From an uncultured Dehalococcoidia bacterium (GTDB lineage Bacteria; Chloroflexota; Dehalococcoidia; Dehalococcoidales; UBA3254): a stretch of DNA of 15,585 nucleotides. Shown one piece after another: positions 7,079-14,064 of the stretch (positions within the stretch are counted from its first letter, which is position 1; the number at the start of each line of letters is the position of its first letter). The stretch is taken from NCBI GenBank assembly GCA_903890885.1, contig CAITCX010000076.1:1-15585 (forward strand), written 5' to 3'. Both the position numbers and the translations under genes were made by a program. A model generated the notes under the pieces. It saw nothing but the letters and a program-made list of their open reading frames with translations, was not told the DNA's origin and ran no database searches.

Positions 7079-8383
7079 ATGATAGAGCCAAAGATCGTTA
7101 AAGACCTGCTTGCAGCCTATAAAAAAACCAGAGAAGGCAGAAAGGCCTATCTTCGCCGCCGTAGATTACTTTTTGCCGTTATTGGTTTATTGGTTATTTC
7201 AGCGTTGATCTTGTTACCCTTATATTATTATTCTGATGTTATTATGGGGCCGCCTGCAGGCGTTCACTCTGTTTCAGGACCGGGAGAATGGGCTATGTAT
7301 GCTCATGATCCTGCCCATACCAGCAACGCCGGAAGTCCAAATTTGCCGTCAGTGACAATGAAAGTCATTTTTACTGCCGGAGGCGCAATTAATTCATCTG
7401 CGGTCGTGGCAAACGGAGTGGTTTATTTCGGCTCTACGGACAGCCAGTTATATGCGTTAGATGCAGCCACAGGCGATAAACTCTGGAACTTCAAGACCGG
7501 CGGTTGGATTGAGTCTGCACCTGCTGTGCATAACGGAATAGTGTATTTCGGTTCAAACGATGGTAAATTATATGCCCTGGATTCGAAAACCGGAAAAGAA
7601 CAATGGGAATTTAAAACCCGATACGCCATCAAGTCCACTCCAGCTGTTGCTGATGGAAAGGTAGTTTTTGGCTCGACGGATTACAGGGTATACGCACTGA
7701 ATGAAAAAAACGGCAAGAAAATCTGGAGTTTTAGTTCGCAAAACTGGTTGTTGTCTTCTCCGGTAATATTTAACGGAATGGTGTGCATTGGCTCAATGGA
7801 CGGTTTTCTATACACTTTAAATATCAACGATGGAAGAATTCGTCTTAAGTATGATACCAGGTCTTCCATTTCAAACTCGGCGGTGGCAACCGGCTCAACT
7901 TTTTATTTTGTTGATTACAACAAGTTGTATGCTATAGACGCGCATTCTCGAAATTGGCCTAAAGAAAACGATCTTGTTCCATACTGGCGAACAGCTTATA
8001 TTTACGGCTGGGCACCCAAACCTCCAGGAGCTTCAGGTTTTCTATGGATGCTGCCTTTCAAAGACCCAATGAAAGGTTCTCCAGTTCTAACGGACAATAA
8101 ACTTATCATAAACACTGGAGATAAGCTGATCGCTATTGACAGCAGCCAGCAAAAACCAATCTGGAATTTTCAAATCCCGGGAGCGCAATTGACATCTCCA
8201 TCTCTGGCTAACGGAATAGCTTATACCGGATCCACTGATGGTTATGTTTATGCTCTGGATGTTTCGACGGGCGAAAAGAGATGGGATGTCAATATCGGCG
8301 AGAAATTGACTTCTACCCCGGTTATCGCTGACGGGAGAATCTATATGGGTACGCCAAGCGGCCGACTGTATATGATAGAATAA
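7079..8383 (+). CDS. membrane-anchored PQQ-like (BamB-type) eight-bladed beta-propeller protein
   Basis: A 434-residue protein. A basic N-terminus (RKAYLRRRR, 21-29) precedes one hydrophobic helix (about 30-50), so it is probably anchored with the propeller outside the membrane. GEWAMYAHDPAHTS (69-82) is the usual entry motif of quinoprotein-like propellers. Eight blades follow; the first four are exactly 40 residues each (starting at 101, 141, 181 and 221), with the pattern 'SxPAVxNGxVYFGSxDGxLYALDxxTGxxxW'. An aromatic/Pro-rich insert (about 291-330) splits blades five and six. I see no dehydrogenase-type catalytic residues, so a scaffold, binding or assembly role is more likely than a true PQQ enzyme. 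It starts 12 bases after the Mo-enzyme stop, with a weak AGGG about 10 bases upstream, so it is likely translated from the same mRNA. The partner is unknown. No terminator is obvious behind it. Confidence 0.9.
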   Translation: MIEPKIVKDLLAAYKKTREGRKAYLRRRRLLFAVIGLLVISALILLPLYYYSDVIMGPPAGVHSVSGPGEWAMYAHDPAHTSNAGSPNLPSVTMKVIFTAGGAINSSAVVANGVVYFGSTDSQLYALDAATGDKLWNFKTGGWIESAPAVHNGIVYFGSNDGKLYALDSKTGKEQWEFKTRYAIKSTPAVADGKVVFGSTDYRVYALNEKNGKKIWSFSSQNWLLSSPVIFNGMVCIGSMDGFLYTLNINDGRIRLKYDTRSSISNSAVATGSTFYFVDYNKLYAIDAHSRNWPKENDLVPYWRTAYIYGWAPKPPGASGFLWMLPFKDPMKGSPVLTDNKLIINTGDKLIAIDSSQQKPIWNFQIPGAQLTSPSLANGIAYTGSTDGYVYALDVSTGEKRWDVNIGEKLTSTPVIADGRIYMGTPSGRLYMIE

Positions 8384-8447
8384 TGTTTCCTTGTTAGCCC
8401 TTCCAGAGATAATCAATGAACCGTTATCAGGCAAAATTAGACTGAAT

Positions 8448-8894
8448 TTAAGACCAGGGAGGCATTTTCGCGTCAGGCCTGGAATCATGTCTCGCATTAT
8501 ATGGTTTGATATCTATTACTGGCGAACCGTCAATGGCATCCAACCCGGCTACTTTTAAAATATGGCCTTTAGCTTCCAGTATTTTGGCCGAACACATCAA
8601 AATCCGGTTAGGGCGGTCTGAAGAACGGGTTGCAAAAATACCGACTGCCGGATTGCTCTCCTGATTATGGGGATGGATTTTATTGGGTTTTTCACCTGGA
8701 TGGCGGTCAATATGCGCCCAATAGAGGATAGTTAAATCAGTGTATTCAGTGATGCTGTCAAGACTACCGGATAAACTTTCGTCAAGGACAACTTCGGAAA
8801 CTATTTGCTGTATACCCTGTCTTCCTCCTGGTTCTTTCATCTCATTTTTTACCGTGCCTATTATTTTCAACGGGAGCTCTGGTAATTTTGCCAT
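8448..8894 (-). CDS. trmO: TrmO/TsaA-family tRNA methyltransferase (N6 of t6A37)
   Basis: A 148-residue protein of the TrmO (UPF0066/TsaA) beta-barrel family, which uses S-adenosylmethionine to methylate N6 of threonylcarbamoyl-adenosine at position 37 of certain tRNAs. Visible signatures are KIIGTVKNE at the start (10-18), VGIFATRSSDRPNR (84-97) and LDAIDGSPVIDIKPY (118-132). The family usually has RPNPIG at the second motif; this protein has RPNRIL, so the S-adenosylmethionine-binding region is divergent and another small-molecule methyl transfer is possible. It has only the core domain and lacks the C-terminal extension of the Escherichia coli protein (about 235 residues). The start is fixed by AAGGAGAT on the minus strand (bases 8901-8908, 6 bases from the ATG). 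It is a lone gene, convergent with the PQQ-propeller gene (64-base gap) and divergent from the protease operon. Confidence 0.85.
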   Translation of the reverse strand: MAKLPELPLKIIGTVKNEMKEPGGRQGIQQIVSEVVLDESLSGSLDSITEYTDLTILYWAHIDRHPGEKPNKIHPHNQESNPAVGIFATRSSDRPNRILMCSAKILEAKGHILKVAGLDAIDGSPVIDIKPYNARHDSRPDAKMPPWS

Positions 8895-8933
8895 ACAACT
8901 ATCTCCTTAATCTTAATTATTCAATAGAGCTTA

Positions 8934-8963
8934 AGTTTAACTCTTAAAAGCTTTAGAGGTCAA
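8934..8963 (-). promoter_or_regulatory. candidate promoter of the TrmO-family gene, with inverted repeat
   Basis: On the minus strand, TTGACC (bases 8958-8963) and TAAACT (8934-8939) are separated by 18 bases, about 40 bases before the ATG. An imperfect inverted repeat (AGCTTAAG at 8928-8935 with CTTAAAAGCT at 8943-8952, two bases bulged) overlaps the -10 and could be an operator or chance AT-rich symmetry. The rest of the 220-base divergent spacer (8895-9114) is very AT-rich, with a 9-base direct repeat at 9047-9066 but no RNA gene that I can see. Confidence 0.3.
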
Positions 8964-9046
8964 TATATCAAATTAACTATTAGCAAGTTGAAATCTATGT
9001 TAAAATTAAAATATATAGGTAGTAGATTAATATATAATTTTAGGCA

Positions 9047-9066
9047 AAATATTAATGAAATATTAA
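9047..9066 (+). repeat. short direct repeat upstream of the protease operon
   Basis: AAATATTAA occurs at 9047-9055 and again at 9058-9066, an 11-base period, about one helical turn. This puts TTAATG and TTAACA in tandem on the same face, about 50 bases before the protease start. Such spacing is typical of a response-regulator binding site, but in AT-rich DNA it may be chance. Confidence 0.3.
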
Positions 9067-9114
9067 CAATTGTCTGTTATGCTAAATCTGTTTTAATTAT
9101 TCAGTGGATGTGAA

Positions 9115-10002
9115 ATGAACCAAAGAAAACCCTTTCCCCCTCAACGGGCTTCGCCTTCTCCGGAGATGCCTCATCTGGTTTCAGAGCCAGAAGGTATTAG
9201 TCGGAAGTTAAAGCGTTCCTTATTGCGTTTCAGGAAATTCCTTTATTTAGGGGTTGTCATAATTATCTTATTCATAGCCTTCTTGATTTACGATGCTGTA
9301 CAGTCGCCAACTCAACACCTTACCCAGTCTGATATCGATAAGGCTGTCGGACGTACCCTGGAAAAGCGCCCGCTGGCCCCCTCGCTTTCTTCACAAGCCT
9401 ATCAGAAAATTGAACCTTCCCTGGTGAGTATAGAAGTGCAATTTACCCAAAAAGATGGGAAAGATGAAACAGGGGTAGGCAGCGGGTTTGTGGTCAGTGA
9501 GGATGGCACCATAATGACCTGTTTGCATGTTGTCAATAAGTCATCAGCCATAAAGGTGATCTTTGCAGACGGTTTTGAGACTACGGCTACTATAAAAGAT
9601 AGGCAATGGAGCAATGATATAGCTTTGTTACGCCCGGATGTGGTCCCGGCTGATCTGGTTCCAGCCGTCCTGGCGGGATCCCGGAGTTTGAAAACCGGAG
9701 ATGAAGTGTATGCGGTCGGCAGCCCTTTCGGCATCGAAAAGTCACTCACTGCCGGGGTTGTATCAGGCCTGAAACGCAGTTTTCAATCGCCTGAAGCAGG
9801 TATGCTTCTGAGCAACCTTATACAGTTCGATGCAGCCGTTAATCCCGGCAATTCCGGGGGCCCACTGATGAACCGGGCTGGAGAAGTGGTGGGTATTGTC
9901 ACGGCGATTCTTAATCCCACTGACCAAAGGGTATTCATCGGAATAGGCTTTGCGACGACGATAGAGAATGCGGCGAATAGAGGAGGTCCACCACCGGTTT
10001 AA
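9115..10002 (+). CDS. membrane-anchored trypsin-like (HtrA/S1C-type) serine protease without PDZ domain
   Basis: A 295-residue protein. A Pro/Ser-rich, basic cytoplasmic N-terminus (1-41) leads to a single membrane helix (about 42-58) and then an extracytoplasmic chymotrypsin-fold domain (about 95-285). The catalytic triad is complete: His138 in MTCLHVV, Asp168 in SNDIALL and Ser247 in GNSGGPL. GVGSGFVVSEDG and VGSPFG are further HtrA-family motifs. HtrA/DegP enzymes normally carry one or two PDZ domains after the protease; this protein ends soon after GIGFATTIENAA with a natural-looking tail (GGPPPV). It is therefore a one-domain membrane protease, probably for quality control or maturation of exported proteins. 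The start has only a weak ribosome site (GTGGATGTGAA before the ATG). It is followed 46 bases later by the MoxR gene, which it probably shares an operon with. Confidence 0.9.
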   Translation: MNQRKPFPPQRASPSPEMPHLVSEPEGISRKLKRSLLRFRKFLYLGVVIIILFIAFLIYDAVQSPTQHLTQSDIDKAVGRTLEKRPLAPSLSSQAYQKIEPSLVSIEVQFTQKDGKDETGVGSGFVVSEDGTIMTCLHVVNKSSAIKVIFADGFETTATIKDRQWSNDIALLRPDVVPADLVPAVLAGSRSLKTGDEVYAVGSPFGIEKSLTAGVVSGLKRSFQSPEAGMLLSNLIQFDAAVNPGNSGGPLMNRAGEVVGIVTAILNPTDQRVFIGIGFATTIENAANRGGPPPV

Positions 10003-10048
10003 GGCAAACTAAAATGCCGAAGATAGTTGACTTTCAAAAGGAGGACAA

Positions 10049-11065
10049 ATGAACGCAGAAACCGAAAAGACCGTAACTGGGTCTCCTATTATGGAACAGT
10101 TGCTTTATGAGATTAAGAAGGTCATCGTAGGGCAGGACCACTTGCTGGAGCGAGTGCTCATAGCTTTATTATCCCAGGGCCATTTGCTGGTCGAAGGTGT
10201 GCCAGGCCTGGCTAAAACTCTGACCATAAAAACCCTGGCAGAGACTATTCAAGGTTCATTTAAACGTATACAGTTCACACCCGACCTGGTTCCTGCCGAC
10301 CTGGTAGGCACGCGTATTTATAACCAGAAGACCGGCGAATTCAGTACTTCACTGGGCCCGGTATTTACCAACCTGTTGTTGGCAGATGAGATAAACCGTG
10401 CTCCGGCTAAAGTTCAGAGTGCCCTTCTCGAAGTAATGCAGGAGCGCCAGGTAACCATCGGTGGTGACACCTATGAGGTAAAGGAGCCATTCTTAGTGAT
10501 GGCCACGCAAAACCCCATAGAAACAGAGGGAACCTATGCCCTGCCTGAAGCGCAGGTAGACAGGTTCATGATGAAGGTGTTGGTTAGCTACCCAACTGAA
10601 AATGAAGAATTTGTAATAGTTGAAAGGGTCACCGGCCTGTCAACCAGGGTAGAACCGGTGATATCCACCTCTCAATTACTGGACCTGAGGCAGGAAATAA
10701 GGTCAGTATATGTTGACCCGTCGCTTATACAGTATGCGGTACGCCTGGCTACAGCCACACGCGAGCCTGATAAATTCAATATCCCGGAAATTGCCAAGTA
10801 CATCACTTACGGCGCCAGCCCACGCGCGTCTATTAACCTGATTATCACTGCCCGCGCTTTGGCCTATATCCGCGGACGGAATTATGTCATACCACAGGAT
10901 GTAATAGATATGTCGACAGACGTTATGCGGCACCGTTTAGTCCTGTCGTATGAAGCCTTATCTGACTCTGTTACCAGCGATATGATAATCCAGAGGATTC
11001 TTGAGATTATCCCTGTGCCCGCTCAACCCTTACATGAATATGTTAAAATCGAAACGAAATCCTGA
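10049..11065 (+). CDS. MoxR-family AAA+ ATPase
   Basis: A 338-residue AAA_3 ATPase, close to the usual MoxR length. It has Walker A GVPGLAKT (50-57), Walker B LLLADE (109-114) followed by INRAPAKVQSALLEVMQE, and sensor-1 ATQNPIETEGTYALPEAQVDRF (152-173). A GASPRASINL motif typical of the MoxR lid domain lies around 254-263. MoxR ATPases act with vWA proteins as chaperone-like machines that help insert cofactors or assemble protein complexes, and this gene is followed by two such vWA-type proteins. An excellent ribosome site (AAAAGGAGG, 5 bases before the ATG) fixes the start. Its last 26-32 bases overlap the next coding region, which suggests translational coupling. The client is not identifiable from sequence; the nearby Mo enzyme is one possibility. 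Confidence 0.95.
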   Translation: MNAETEKTVTGSPIMEQLLYEIKKVIVGQDHLLERVLIALLSQGHLLVEGVPGLAKTLTIKTLAETIQGSFKRIQFTPDLVPADLVGTRIYNQKTGEFSTSLGPVFTNLLLADEINRAPAKVQSALLEVMQERQVTIGGDTYEVKEPFLVMATQNPIETEGTYALPEAQVDRFMMKVLVSYPTENEEFVIVERVTGLSTRVEPVISTSQLLDLRQEIRSVYVDPSLIQYAVRLATATREPDKFNIPEIAKYITYGASPRASINLIITARALAYIRGRNYVIPQDVIDMSTDVMRHRLVLSYEALSDSVTSDMIIQRILEIIPVPAQPLHEYVKIETKS

Positions 11066-11969
11066 AACGATATTACAGCGTCTTGATTGGACGGTAATCC
11101 GCCGGCTGGATGGTCTCCTGCAGGGGGATTACCGTACTTTGTTTCGCGGTTTTGGTCTGGACCTGTCCGGATTGAGAGAGTATCAGCCTGGCGATGATAT
11201 CAGGTACATTGACTGGAATACCACTGCTCGCTTGGGAACCCCTTATATCAGGGAATTCCTGGAAGATAGAGAAGTGAACGCCTGGTTTCTTCTTGACCTC
11301 AGCCCGTCTATGGACTTTGGCACGGTGCAGATGCTCAAACGTAATCTGTTAATCGATTTTGTGACCGTATTAGCGCGTCTGCTGACGAAGCACAGCAATC
11401 GTGTGGGGACTATTGACTTCAGCGGTAAGGTGGAAAGGGTTATCCCGGCGGCAAGCGGCAGGCTGCAAGTTCTGCGCATTATCGACGACCTATCCAACCG
11501 GCCGCGTTTGAAACGCGCTCCTCCTACTGATCTAACCGCGTTGTTTCAAACCAGTTTGCGTGTCATTTCACGACGTTCACTGGTATTTATAGTATCTGAT
11601 TTTATCAGCACACCCGGTTGGGAAAAACCTTTAAAGATGCTGGCTCAAAGGCATGAAGTGGTGGCTATCCGGCTTTATGATCCAAGAGAGTCGGATCTAC
11701 CCGATATTGGATACATTTTCATGGAAGATGCTGAAAGTGGAGAACAGCTTTATCTGGATACCCATGATAGAAGCTTCCGTCAGCGCTTTCACGATATGGC
11801 ATACCGCAGAGAGAATAATTTAAATGAAACATTCAGCCGGGCTGGGATAGATAAGTTGGCACTTTCTACGGAAGGCGATATGGTACAGGAAATAATAAAA
11901 TTCGCCTCGGCTAGAAAATTGAGGAAAAGAACACCTTCTGCCTTAGACAGGCAAACAGCCAGGAAATAA
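11034..11969 (+). CDS. DUF58 protein with vWA-like metal site
   Basis: A 311-residue protein of the DUF58 family that accompanies MoxR. The N-terminal half has the DUF58 block: LDGLLQGDYRTLFRGFG (25-41), LREYQPGDDIRYIDWN (47-62), and TARLGTPYIREFLEDRE (64-80). A vWA-type metal site follows directly (LLDLSPSMDF, Asp88-x-Ser90-x-Ser92), and later the conserved FIVSDF segment. No membrane helix is seen, so it is cytosolic. The start is uncertain: ATGs at 11034 and 11040 both lie inside the moxR 3' end, without a strong ribosome site, and an upstream TTG at 11001 would add 11 residues. Overlap with moxR argues for coupled translation. The role is presumably metal-dependent binding of a client complex together with MoxR. 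Confidence 0.92.
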   Translation: MNMLKSKRNPETILQRLDWTVIRRLDGLLQGDYRTLFRGFGLDLSGLREYQPGDDIRYIDWNTTARLGTPYIREFLEDREVNAWFLLDLSPSMDFGTVQMLKRNLLIDFVTVLARLLTKHSNRVGTIDFSGKVERVIPAASGRLQVLRIIDDLSNRPRLKRAPPTDLTALFQTSLRVISRRSLVFIVSDFISTPGWEKPLKMLAQRHEVVAIRLYDPRESDLPDIGYIFMEDAESGEQLYLDTHDRSFRQRFHDMAYRRENNLNETFSRAGIDKLALSTEGDMVQEIIKFASARKLRKRTPSALDRQTARK

Positions 11970-12038
11970 ACGCTTTGGAAAATCGCCGGTGTAATGAAAT
12001 ACAACAACCGCTGTTGGGTGTGGATTAAGGAGTAGACT

Positions 12039-13055
12039 ATGAGTTTTATTTGGCAGGATATGTTATGGTTGTTGATATTGATTCCGGTGATTATTGCGGC
12101 CTATGTGCTTATGCAGAGACGGCGGCAGAAATATGCCTTGCGATACGCCAGTCTGTCCCTGATTAAAGATGCCATGGGAAAAGGCCCGCAAATCCGCCGT
12201 CACATCCCTCCGATTATCTTTATAGCCGGTCTGACAATATTACTGGTAAGCATAGCTCGCCCGGCAGCCAGCCTCACCCTGCCTTCACAACAAGGCACCG
12301 TAATTCTTGCCATAGATGTTTCAGGAAGCATGGGTGCTGATGATATGAATCCCAGTCGCCTCGAGGCAGCCAAGGCCGCTGCCCGTCTGTTTATTAATAA
12401 TGAGGCCAAGAAGGTCAGAATCGGAGTAGTCTCCTTTTCAGGCAGCGCTTTTATGACCCAGCCTCCTACTATAGACAGGGAAGCCACCATCGCAGCCATT
12501 GAACGGCTGCAGCCGCTGCAAAGCACGGCCATAGGCAGCGCTATAGAAGCTTCTCTGGGTGCCATATTTGACACGACAGGCCCTGTTGCCGCCGCCGGCC
12601 AGCCTGGACAACCTGAGCTGGGTACTACCCAGCCTGTTAACACACCTGTTCCTGCCGGCAGTTATAACGCGGCTGCTATTGTGTTACTCAGCGATGGTGA
12701 GAGCAACACCGGCGAGGATCCGTTGAAGGTCGTTCAACAGGCGGTCGATCGCGGGGTAAAGGTCTATACTGTAGGCCTGGGTAGTGTGGAAGGTACAGTG
12801 GTCCAGGTTGACGGCAGGTCAATGCGGGTCAAGCTGGATGAAGAAGCTCTCACCACTATTGCAGAACGCACGGGGGGAACCTATTCTAAGGCAGGCACGG
12901 AAACCGATCTGAATAAAATATACGATAACCTGGGTACAAAGCTGGTATTCGATACTCAGAAAACCGAAATCACGGCTTTTTTCGCGGGGGCGGCTGGCCT
13001 CTTTCTTCTGTTCTCAATGTGCCTTTCGATGATATGGTTTAACAGAATCCCTTAA
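12039..13055 (+). CDS. BatA-like membrane protein with vWA domain
   Basis: A 338-residue protein. Membrane helices lie at about 8-25 and 56-74, and another at the C-terminus (about 311-332), with the vWA domain (about 87-300) between them. This is the BatA/aerotolerance-type layout. The metal-ion-dependent adhesion site is complete: Asp93-x-Ser95-x-Ser97 (DVSGS), Thr163 in the STAIGSA loop and Asp219 in LLSDGESN. A Pro/Gly/Ala/Gln-rich loop (about 182-207) is inserted in the vWA domain, where many relatives have a short turn. A good ribosome site (AAGGAG at 12027-12032) lies before the ATG. It is the last gene of the protease-MoxR-DUF58-vWA operon and converges on the amidohydrolase gene (24-base gap). 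Its job is probably to hold client proteins at the membrane for the MoxR ATPase. Confidence 0.93.
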   Translation: MSFIWQDMLWLLILIPVIIAAYVLMQRRRQKYALRYASLSLIKDAMGKGPQIRRHIPPIIFIAGLTILLVSIARPAASLTLPSQQGTVILAIDVSGSMGADDMNPSRLEAAKAAARLFINNEAKKVRIGVVSFSGSAFMTQPPTIDREATIAAIERLQPLQSTAIGSAIEASLGAIFDTTGPVAAAGQPGQPELGTTQPVNTPVPAGSYNAAAIVLLSDGESNTGEDPLKVVQQAVDRGVKVYTVGLGSVEGTVVQVDGRSMRVKLDEEALTTIAERTGGTYSKAGTETDLNKIYDNLGTKLVFDTQKTEITAFFAGAAGLFLLFSMCLSMIWFNRIP

Positions 13056-13079
13056 GAAAGGGTATAAGATTGGGTGGAA

Positions 13080-14012
13080 CTATAGAGGAAGCTGCAGCAG
13101 GTTGGTCACATTGCCTCGAAGTATGCGCTGCTTGTCCTCGTCTGCTATGTTCATACGGTAAATTGAATCTATAGTTTCCATAGTAACTCCGTAGCCTGGC
13201 CCCAATGGGGCATCCGTTCCAAAGAGCAGGTGCTCCGGCCCGAAGAAATGATAAGCACACATCAATCCAGGCGTACTTCCGTACAGGGCTGTATCGGTGT
13301 AAAACTTCTTAAAATGCGCTAAGGGGTCCTTTAGCCTTTGCCGATCTCTCATTTCCATCGGCATCATCCATTTCACACGCGACTCCAGGAATGGCACCAT
13401 GCCCCCACTATGGTGAGTGATGAATTTCAGGTCGGGGAAATCATTAAAAATTCCCGCTTCCACTATGGACTTCATAGCGGAGGCTGTTTCGAACGGCCAG
13501 CCGAAAAGGGGTTCGTACTTGCCATGTATTGAGTAGGGGTGAATCCAGATAGGCAAGTTGTAATGAGCCATCTTTTCGTATAACCGGCGATAATTTGGTG
13601 AATTCAGCGGTTCAGCGTTATGATTGGCGCAGATCTGCACCCCTTTCATCTGGAGCCGGTTGATGGCACGGTCCGCCTCTTCTAGAGCGGCTTCGATGTT
13701 GTTCATGGGCAGGGTTGCGACAGCACCTGCAAATTTGTCAGGGTAGTGGTCTACCAACCCAGCCAGGTCATTGTTGCCTATTATCGCCAGCTCAGCGGCG
13801 TCTCCGGGCGATACGATAGACTCCAGGGGAGGAAGAGACATGGTGATTATCTGCATGACATCCGGGTACCTGTCCATAAGGCGCAATCGCACGTTTATGT
13901 CACTAACTGCCAGGTTATTAGCCTCTCTGAACTCGGTTGGAACCGGAGCCCTTTTCCTGAATTCAGACAAATAATTCGAGGGCAGAATGTGGGCATACGC
14001 ATCGATTTTCAT
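13080..14012 (-). CDS. amidohydrolase_2 family protein (ACMSD/aromatic decarboxylase-like)
   Basis: A 310-residue TIM-barrel metalloenzyme. The family includes ACMSD (aminocarboxymuconate-semialdehyde decarboxylase) and gamma-resorcylate and related decarboxylases, as well as hydrolases. The N-terminal metal motif is normally HxH after strand 1; here it is DAYAH, so Tyr6 replaces the first His and only His8 remains. Other family metal or catalytic residues are present: His158 in IWIHPY, His200/201 in FITHHSGGM, and Asp267 in LFGTDAPLG. The end GNVTNLLQL matches the family's GNA.RLL-type C-terminal helix. The start has GGAAG upstream (minus strand) at a reasonable distance. It is transcribed with, or just after, the ABC ATPase gene (52-base gap); a TATAAT on the minus strand at 14047-14052 could provide its own promoter. 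The substrate is unknown; decarboxylation or ring cleavage chemistry on an aromatic acid is a reasonable inference. Confidence 0.9.
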   Translation of the reverse strand: MKIDAYAHILPSNYLSEFRKRAPVPTEFREANNLAVSDINVRLRLMDRYPDVMQIITMSLPPLESIVSPGDAAELAIIGNNDLAGLVDHYPDKFAGAVATLPMNNIEAALEEADRAINRLQMKGVQICANHNAEPLNSPNYRRLYEKMAHYNLPIWIHPYSIHGKYEPLFGWPFETASAMKSIVEAGIFNDFPDLKFITHHSGGMVPFLESRVKWMMPMEMRDRQRLKDPLAHFKKFYTDTALYGSTPGLMCAYHFFGPEHLLFGTDAPLGPGYGVTMETIDSIYRMNIADEDKQRILRGNVTNLLQLPL

Positions 14013-14046
14013 TATGTCACTCTTCCAAAAACATTTTCCTCAATAT

Positions 14047-14052
14047 ATTATA
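14047..14052 (-). promoter_or_regulatory. candidate -10 element for the amidohydrolase gene
   Basis: A perfect TATAAT on the minus strand lies 34 bases before the ATG in the 52-base spacer. The only -35 candidate is TTCAAA, about 18 bases upstream, inside the 3' end of the ATPase gene. It may just be AT-rich background. Confidence 0.25.
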
Positions 14053-14064
14053 GTCAATTTAGAA

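Noticed and set aside
8408..8428. Hairpin between the PQQ-propeller gene and the TrmO-family gene as a terminator
   Set aside because: Only six pairs, one of them a wobble, a long loop and no T-tract on either strand.
9960..10002. Frameshift or premature stop removing a PDZ domain from the protease
   Set aside because: The 46 bases after the stop contain no PDZ remnant and lead straight to a strong ribosome site for MoxR; the C-terminus looks natural.
12200..12643. 147-codon minus-strand open frame opposite the vWA gene
   Set aside because: Antisense to a vWA protein with all metal-site motifs; no domain and no plausible start signal.
13049..13063. CCCTT-AAGA-AAGGG hairpin at the end of the vWA gene as terminator
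   Set aside because: Only five pairs, overlaps the stop codon and has no T-run after it.
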